Shown here piece by piece: positions 58,633 through 64,000 of a stretch of 64,000 nt of DNA (its first letter is position 1; each line of letters begins with the position of its first letter). Under the pieces are notes generated by a model. That model saw only the letters and a list, made by a program, of their open reading frames with translations, was not told the origin of the DNA and did no database searches. A program made the translations under genes and the position numbers. This stretch comes from Trema orientale (Eukaryota; Streptophyta; Magnoliopsida; Rosales; Cannabaceae). The stretch covers positions 480,612 to 544,611 of the forward strand of contig JXTC01000102.1 of assembly GCA_002914845.1 (NCBI GenBank). Reading direction: 5' to 3'.

Positions 58633-59227
58633 GATCAAAATGTGGCACACACATAAACGTTGTAGGTTGATCGTTGCTTTCACATAAGCCGGAGAAAGAG
58701 CGTCTCCTTCTCTAGCCTCCCCTCCTCCTGTTTCTTCTCCTCCTCCTCCCCTTCCTCTTCCCCGACCTCTCAAGGGATGAGGAATTTTTTCAATTTTCTT
58801 TTAGCTTTTTAGTAAGTCCAAATCTAGATATGTTTTGTAGTACCACTTTTTGTGGATATTTTCAAATCCGTATTATCATATTATGAATCTAAGATTTTCT
58901 TTTTTGATTAAGATCTATCAGGTGAAGAGTTGGTTTTTTTTCAACGAGCGTAGATCTTAATTAGTGTTAGAATCATATTAGTCTATTCCACAAAGAATGC
59001 AATCTAAGAGCAGGTGTTAAATGCAATAGTTTGTTGGTAACTCTGTTATCTTCTACTTTTGGAGAATTATGAAAACCTACAAATCTTGGTACTGTTGTGT
59101 TTGTGATCCAATTTTCGTCTTTTTTTAAGGAGTTTGAAACTGTAATCCTTATACTTGTATTGCAATTGAAGCTCTTCTGCTTCGATACTTGGAGTAATGA
59201 TATTCTCGTTTTTATTAAAAAAAAAAA
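58633..59227 (+). mobile_element. Short retroposon with poly(A) tail and 8-bp target duplication (copy 2)
   Basis: TCCATACT occurs at 58625-58632 and again at 59228-59235, directly after an A-run that ends the repeat. The body matches 19889-20500 in order and wording (CT-rich block, poly(T), TTTGTGATCCA, AGGAGTTTGAAACTGTAATCC, TAATGATATTC). Its length of about 595 bp and A tail suggest a SINE or a 5'-truncated LINE. There is no reverse transcriptase frame. Confidence 0.6.
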
Positions 59228-59235
59228 TCCATACT

Positions 59236-61339
59236 ATGGGTTAGGAATTAAATTCTTATGGCAACTTGAATTTACTGATTACATCTTTAAAAAAAATAAT
59301 TTAAAAAGAAAATAAAAATGGTACTTTTTGTAAATAATAATAATTATGTAAGTAAAAGGGCATTATTGTAATCAACTTATTTTGGGCTAATGGACTTACT
59401 AAACAAAATAATGGGAATTAAGTTACTCCTCATCCAATTGAGTATTTGTAAACACTGTAAACGAATCCTTAAATTCCCCAATTCCCTTAAAAAATTTCCC
59501 TTTCCAATTCAGTAATTAACAATTAAGGGTTAATTGCGATTGCTTTCAATTATTAACTTGTAAACGTACCATAGATAAATAATTTAAAAAAATAAATAAA
59601 AATCCTATTAGAAGTCAAATTACCTAATATTATTTTTCTATAAATATATAAATGCACTTAATTTGTTATATGTCCCATAGAAAGCATTCCATATTTTTGG
59701 TAAAATAATTTTACGCTGAATTATATATAGCAAATTCATCCATAGTTGTGGGCCTTGTGGCTTAGTCCGTAAACTAATCTTAAAAATGAGTATTTTAAAT
59801 TTTATAATTTCCAAAATGATAAGTTACTTACAAAATTCCCACCCACTCAAAGTGGGCAACATCCAACTAAGAGGGAGGGAGGGTATTTGTTTCATAATGT
59901 AAATGGACAATGTATATGGTTGTTCATTCTCTAACAAGCAAATTAGGATCAACATGCACATTGTTGAGGTTGAAATCTACAGTCAATTGAGTGAAGGCCT
60001 ATAATGATCGCGAAGCCGGAGATTTATTGAAAACCTTCAAAGTACGACTATTCCAAAAAGTATTTGAATTTTTATACAACTCCAAAAAAAAAAAACAAAC
60101 ATTTTTCTATAATTATAAGATAATACAGATTTGTTTTATATTTAGATACTTTTTGAGTTTCGACATTATTATAACATTGAACCGACAATAATGATATGCT
60201 TGAAAGTCCGAATGATTGTACTGGAAACGAAAAACCCTTTATAAAAAGTATATATATGTTGTAACATAAATAGATAAAAATTTAGTTAGAGATAAGTTAC
60301 ATATTTCCTTTATCCCATTCTCCAATATTAAAGTTAAAAGATAAATTTCATTTTGATGCAATCCACGAGGAATTGGATAAAGATCAAACATAACTCCATC
60401 CAATCTGCTATCAGATTCACAATTTCACGCACAATTCCTTTGTTGAAAGTTAGACAACTTTAAAATTATCAGAAAATGGACTTGGACCCCTCTTGTTTTA
60501 TTTTATTTATGTAGTTTATGGTTAAAGGATGCCAATAATCCTTGTGACCATTATATATCCTTCAAATTTAGCACTTTCACGTTAGCTGACCATCTCAAGT
60601 CTCAACCATTGATTTGTTCCAATGTTTCAACAGACGTTAAAGTTGACGGTTATGGCTGAGATAATTGTTTATTACTTGCATATGGTTCACACTTCACACA
60701 CCATTACTTTAAAATATTGTCAATAATGCTCTCATTATTTTATGGATTCTTATCCTATAATATAGATCCATAGACAAATTGATGATCAGCGCGCGGCTAT
60801 TATTAATAATTGTAATGCTCACGTTTAATATAAGATATTCTTCTTCGTAAATTAATGTATTGCATATCATATTACTCCAAAAAATCCCCGGGTAAAAGAC
60901 GGGACGCCCCATCCCTTCCTCCATATATTCAACTTATTTGCTAGCTAATGCATGAAAGTTCTATGTATGACACGCAATTTTTAAATATTTGTTAATCAAA
61001 ATTTTCAAACCCCAATATAATATTATGATTATATTTTTCACCGACTATACGTATAATTTAAGTTCAATATTGAAATGAAACATAAAAAAGAAAATATAAT
61101 ATATATTTTAATAAATTTGGTGAGGATTAGGTATCAAGTTCCTCCGGCCTGGAGAATCCATGTCTCTCAATTCCCGACCTTTGCAGGGACAAGGGTGGAG
61201 AAACCTGCGACGTCAGGCCCTCTTACATAGTTACATTCTACTACAACAAGTTGTTCTATAGAGGTTTTTCAGCCATTTTTTTTTTTTTTAAAGGTAAAAA
61301 AATGGAGGGCGGTTTTTAAATGCTTCAACAAAAATTACA
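59236..61339. other. Intergenic sequence
   Basis: No gene is recognised. AT-rich with small homopolymer tracts. Confidence 0.5.
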
Positions 61340-61347
61340 ATTAGCAT

Positions 61348-61940
61348 TAGGGGTGACAATTCGGATTACGACACGACACGAACACGACACGATTTTTTGC
61401 GGGTTAGGGTTGAAGAAAAGGGGTGCGGGTCAGGTTCGGGTCGACCAGCCTGACACGAATAAAAAACAGGTCGGGTTCAGGTCAACCCGCTTGACACGAA
61501 CTTGACCCGATTGACCCGCCAACAAATATATATATAATTAAATTATAAAAATATTTTTTATTTAATTTATTTATGACTATTATTATAGATATATTTAATT
61601 TGTACAATGTAAGTGTTTGGGATTATAAGTTATTAATTATATTTATAAATTACCCCTAATTTATGTATTTAAAATGAGACAATAATAGCCTTAGAAAAAA
61701 AAAATATAAGTAAAAAAATACGGGTCATAGCGGGTTGACGGGTTAAAATCGGGTTGTGGGTCGGATGTTATTTACCAAAGCGGATTGTGCGTGTCGGGTT
61801 CGGGTCAACCCGTTTTAGGTGCGGGTCGGGTTAGTGTTGATGGTTTTCTGACACGTCGGGTTCAGGTTGACATAATTTATATATATATTATACTTCAATC
61901 CGACACGAACCCGACCCGTCGACACGAATTAACACCCCTA
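61348..61940. mobile_element. hAT-type MITE (593 bp) with perfect 8-bp target duplication
   Basis: Flanked by ATTAGCAT at 61340-61347 and 61941-61948. Ends are TAGGGGTGACAATTCG and CGAATTAACACCCCTA, inverted with few mismatches. Subterminal parts repeat CGACACGA, CGGGTC and GGGTTGAC-type words, and the centre is AT-rich. It shares end structure and layout with the elements at 2702 and 16368 but differs in the internal words, so it is a separate family of the same superfamily. Confidence 0.85.
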
Positions 61941-62154
61941 ATTAGCATGCAATTGGTAGAAAGATTCTCTCTAAAGAACTTTTTGTTTCGTTATCATACA
62001 AGTTCGTTATCGACTAATGGACTAAGAAAAGAGAATATAACTATTTTGTTTTACACACATTGTGAAGAACAAACAGTTACCCACTCCCCCCAACCCAAAA
62101 AAAATGTGCACAGTGAACATGTTACGCACTTCAGTATCCAGCTCTCTCCCTCTC

Positions 62155-62720
62155 TTAAAGGGTCTTTTAACAATATGACCGAATTTTTAGCCTAATTTAA
62201 GTAAATATCTGTTTTTTAAATATTATAACAAAATATTTAGTATATTAGCAAGTATAAAATAGGGGCTTATAGAAATATGACCAAATTTTGGGCCTAATTT
62301 CAGTAAATGTCCATTTGTCAAAAGTTATAGCAAAATGTCCGGTATATATGCATATATACCAAGTGTAAAATTTTATATACCAAGTATAAAAAATTATATA
62401 CCCAGTGCATTTCAGAACAGTAACTAAAATTGATATATCTGTGTATCTACCAAGTGTAAAAATATATCTACCTGGACATTTAGCTGTAAAATTTTAAAAA
62501 TGGATATCTACTTAATCAAATTTAAAATTTTGGTCATCCACCTAAATTTCTCTATAAAATATTATATATTCAATACATTAATTAATATTGGTAGATAAGT
62601 ATATCTACTAAGTAAAAAAAATATATACTTAGATATTTAATTATAAAATTTAAAAAGTAGATATCTACTTAATTAAATTTAAAATATAAAATATTAGTTA
62701 TCCACTTAAATATCTCTTTT
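62155..62720. repeat. Dispersed repeat, copies 2 and 3 (related to 45965-46260)
   Basis: TATGACC(G/A)AATTTT followed by GCCTAATTT(A/C)AGTAAAT(A/G)TC starts at about 62175 and again at about 62277. The second copy continues through GTTATAGCAAAATGTCC, CATATATACCAAGTG and TGGATATCTACTTAATC, then partly repeats once more to about 62720. Confidence 0.55.
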
Positions 62721-64000
62721 TTATTTATTATTTTTTTTGGGATAAGGAGGACATGGACAAATGGTTCAGCGGCCCAAAATGTATGTTCCTGCCTAGTTGG
62801 GCTTAAAGGACACGGAGAACATAGACAAAAGGGGGGTGAAGGACCAAAAATGGTTTGTTCTCGAGCGCTTGGGCTGAAGTCCGATTCATATAATATCGAG
62901 ACATTTTTTCTTTTTTAGGTAACAAATCTATTATTACAAAAAACGTATCTTACAATGGATTGAAAGACAAAATTCATTTAATGAATAAGCTAATTTTTCA
63001 CCTCTAAAACTATTCTAGCCAAACCTAATATAGCCATGACACCAGGAAATGGAATAAAGAGAAGAAAAAAAAAAGCTAAATTCACAGTAACAACTACCGT
63101 CAATACATTTGACTATAAAAACATGAGATTTTTTGTTAACATCCTTGACTTTTAGAGTATTTGTAAGAAATGTCCTTTTTTTTTCTTAATCAATTTAAAA
63201 AAAGGTCGTTTATTACATTATTTAATAAACGGCTGTTTTATAATTTTATTTTGATAAATGAGCATTTTTCAAGAAAATAAATCAATTTTTTTAAAGAAAA
63301 TATCCATTTTATACAAAATGAATCAATATATTTTGACCGGATGAACTGCAAAAAAATAATATGAAGTTTGGGTGTTATGCAATTAAATTCTTATATTTGA
63401 ACTCTACAAAAAAATACCCAGAGATTAATAATATGAGAAAATTGATACCATAGACCGACTTTTTGAGTAATTTTAATAATAAAATAGAGTAATATCCTCT
63501 ATCAAAACTATATTAGACCTCATTATTCTCGTTAATTTTGAGAGTATTATTGTTTTTCACTTGTTAAAGTTATTCAAAAAATTAACTCAGGATATTAATT
63601 TTCAGAAATCATTAATATCAGTATATTATTTTATATAGTCTAAATTTCAGGGTTAAAATTGTGAAATATCTAAATTTTATGATTTTTTTTTGTAATTTAT
63701 TCTAATTTTACCTATTAAATATGGGGGGAAAAAAAAAAGAGACCGTTTTTCACGTGTGATCCAAAATTCGGCCATTTCGCCTAAAAGCCATTTAGAATAC
63801 TGGTTCGTTAGGTCCATGGGTCATCATGTACATTGTACGCTCCTCCAATTCCAAAGGACCTTATCAAAAGCGCATAAAAATACCATAATTCATAGGTAGA
63901 CAAGACGGTTAAAGGTCTCTCTATTATCTATCCACCATAAATGTTTAATCTCCCATCTTTCCCTTATTGGTCCTTTTCAACAGAGAATCGAAGATACCAA
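62721..64000. other. Intergenic sequence
   Basis: No gene is recognised. A GC-richer piece (62750-62880) with two related phrases around GGACA(T/C)GGA(C/G)AA looks like a dispersed-repeat fragment. Confidence 0.5.

Overview
The window is nuclear DNA of a flowering plant, almost certainly a eudicot. The evidence is AT-rich intergenic sequence, intron-split genes with GT-AG borders, a plant-only boron channel, NPR1-interactor-type repressors, a plant GSK3 kinase, and plant transposon families (Tat-clade Ty3 element, hAT MITEs, a Helitron, a CACTA end). I could not assign a species. All splice models were built by hand; each joins in frame and ends on a stop.

Layout. 1-4.7 kb: intergenic, with a 573-bp hAT MITE bounded by a perfect 8-bp duplication. 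5.0-8.6 kb (+): a NIP5;1-type boron channel (4 exons, 302 aa). Its leader carries two AUG-stop (ATGTAA) elements, each at the end of a duplicated 37-bp block. 8.6-14.2 kb: repeats and a non-autonomous Helitron. 14.2-27.4 kb (-): four NIMIN-like genes in tandem, three intact and one frameshifted. Two have paired TGACG motifs upstream, the kind of site bound by the TGA factors that NPR1 works with. 29.5-41.4 kb (+): an 11.9-kb Tat-type Ty3/Gypsy retrotransposon with 775/776-bp LTRs. Its gag-pol has nine stops and one frameshift. Downstream are a hairpin-rich minisatellite and a spliced antisense gene with its own TATA box and leader intron. 41.4-49 kb: gene-free and rich in nested repeats and SINE candidates. 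49.0-50.9 kb (-): a secreted GH28 polygalacturonase (6 exons, 481 aa). 54.1-57.7 kb (-): a GSK3/shaggy-like kinase (11 coding exons, 410 aa) with a leader intron and a spliced upstream ORF. 57.7-64 kb: intergenic, with a short retroposon and another hAT MITE.

The host genes do not form a pathway. The NIMIN cluster is the one functional block: paralogous small nuclear repressors expected to tune NPR1-dependent salicylic-acid responses. The channel and the polygalacturonase share only a loose link, since boron crosslinks pectin and the polygalacturonase trims it. The most notable signals are the duplicated AUG-stop cassette, the NIMIN array with its shared TGACG pairs, and the antisense gene of the retrotransposon.
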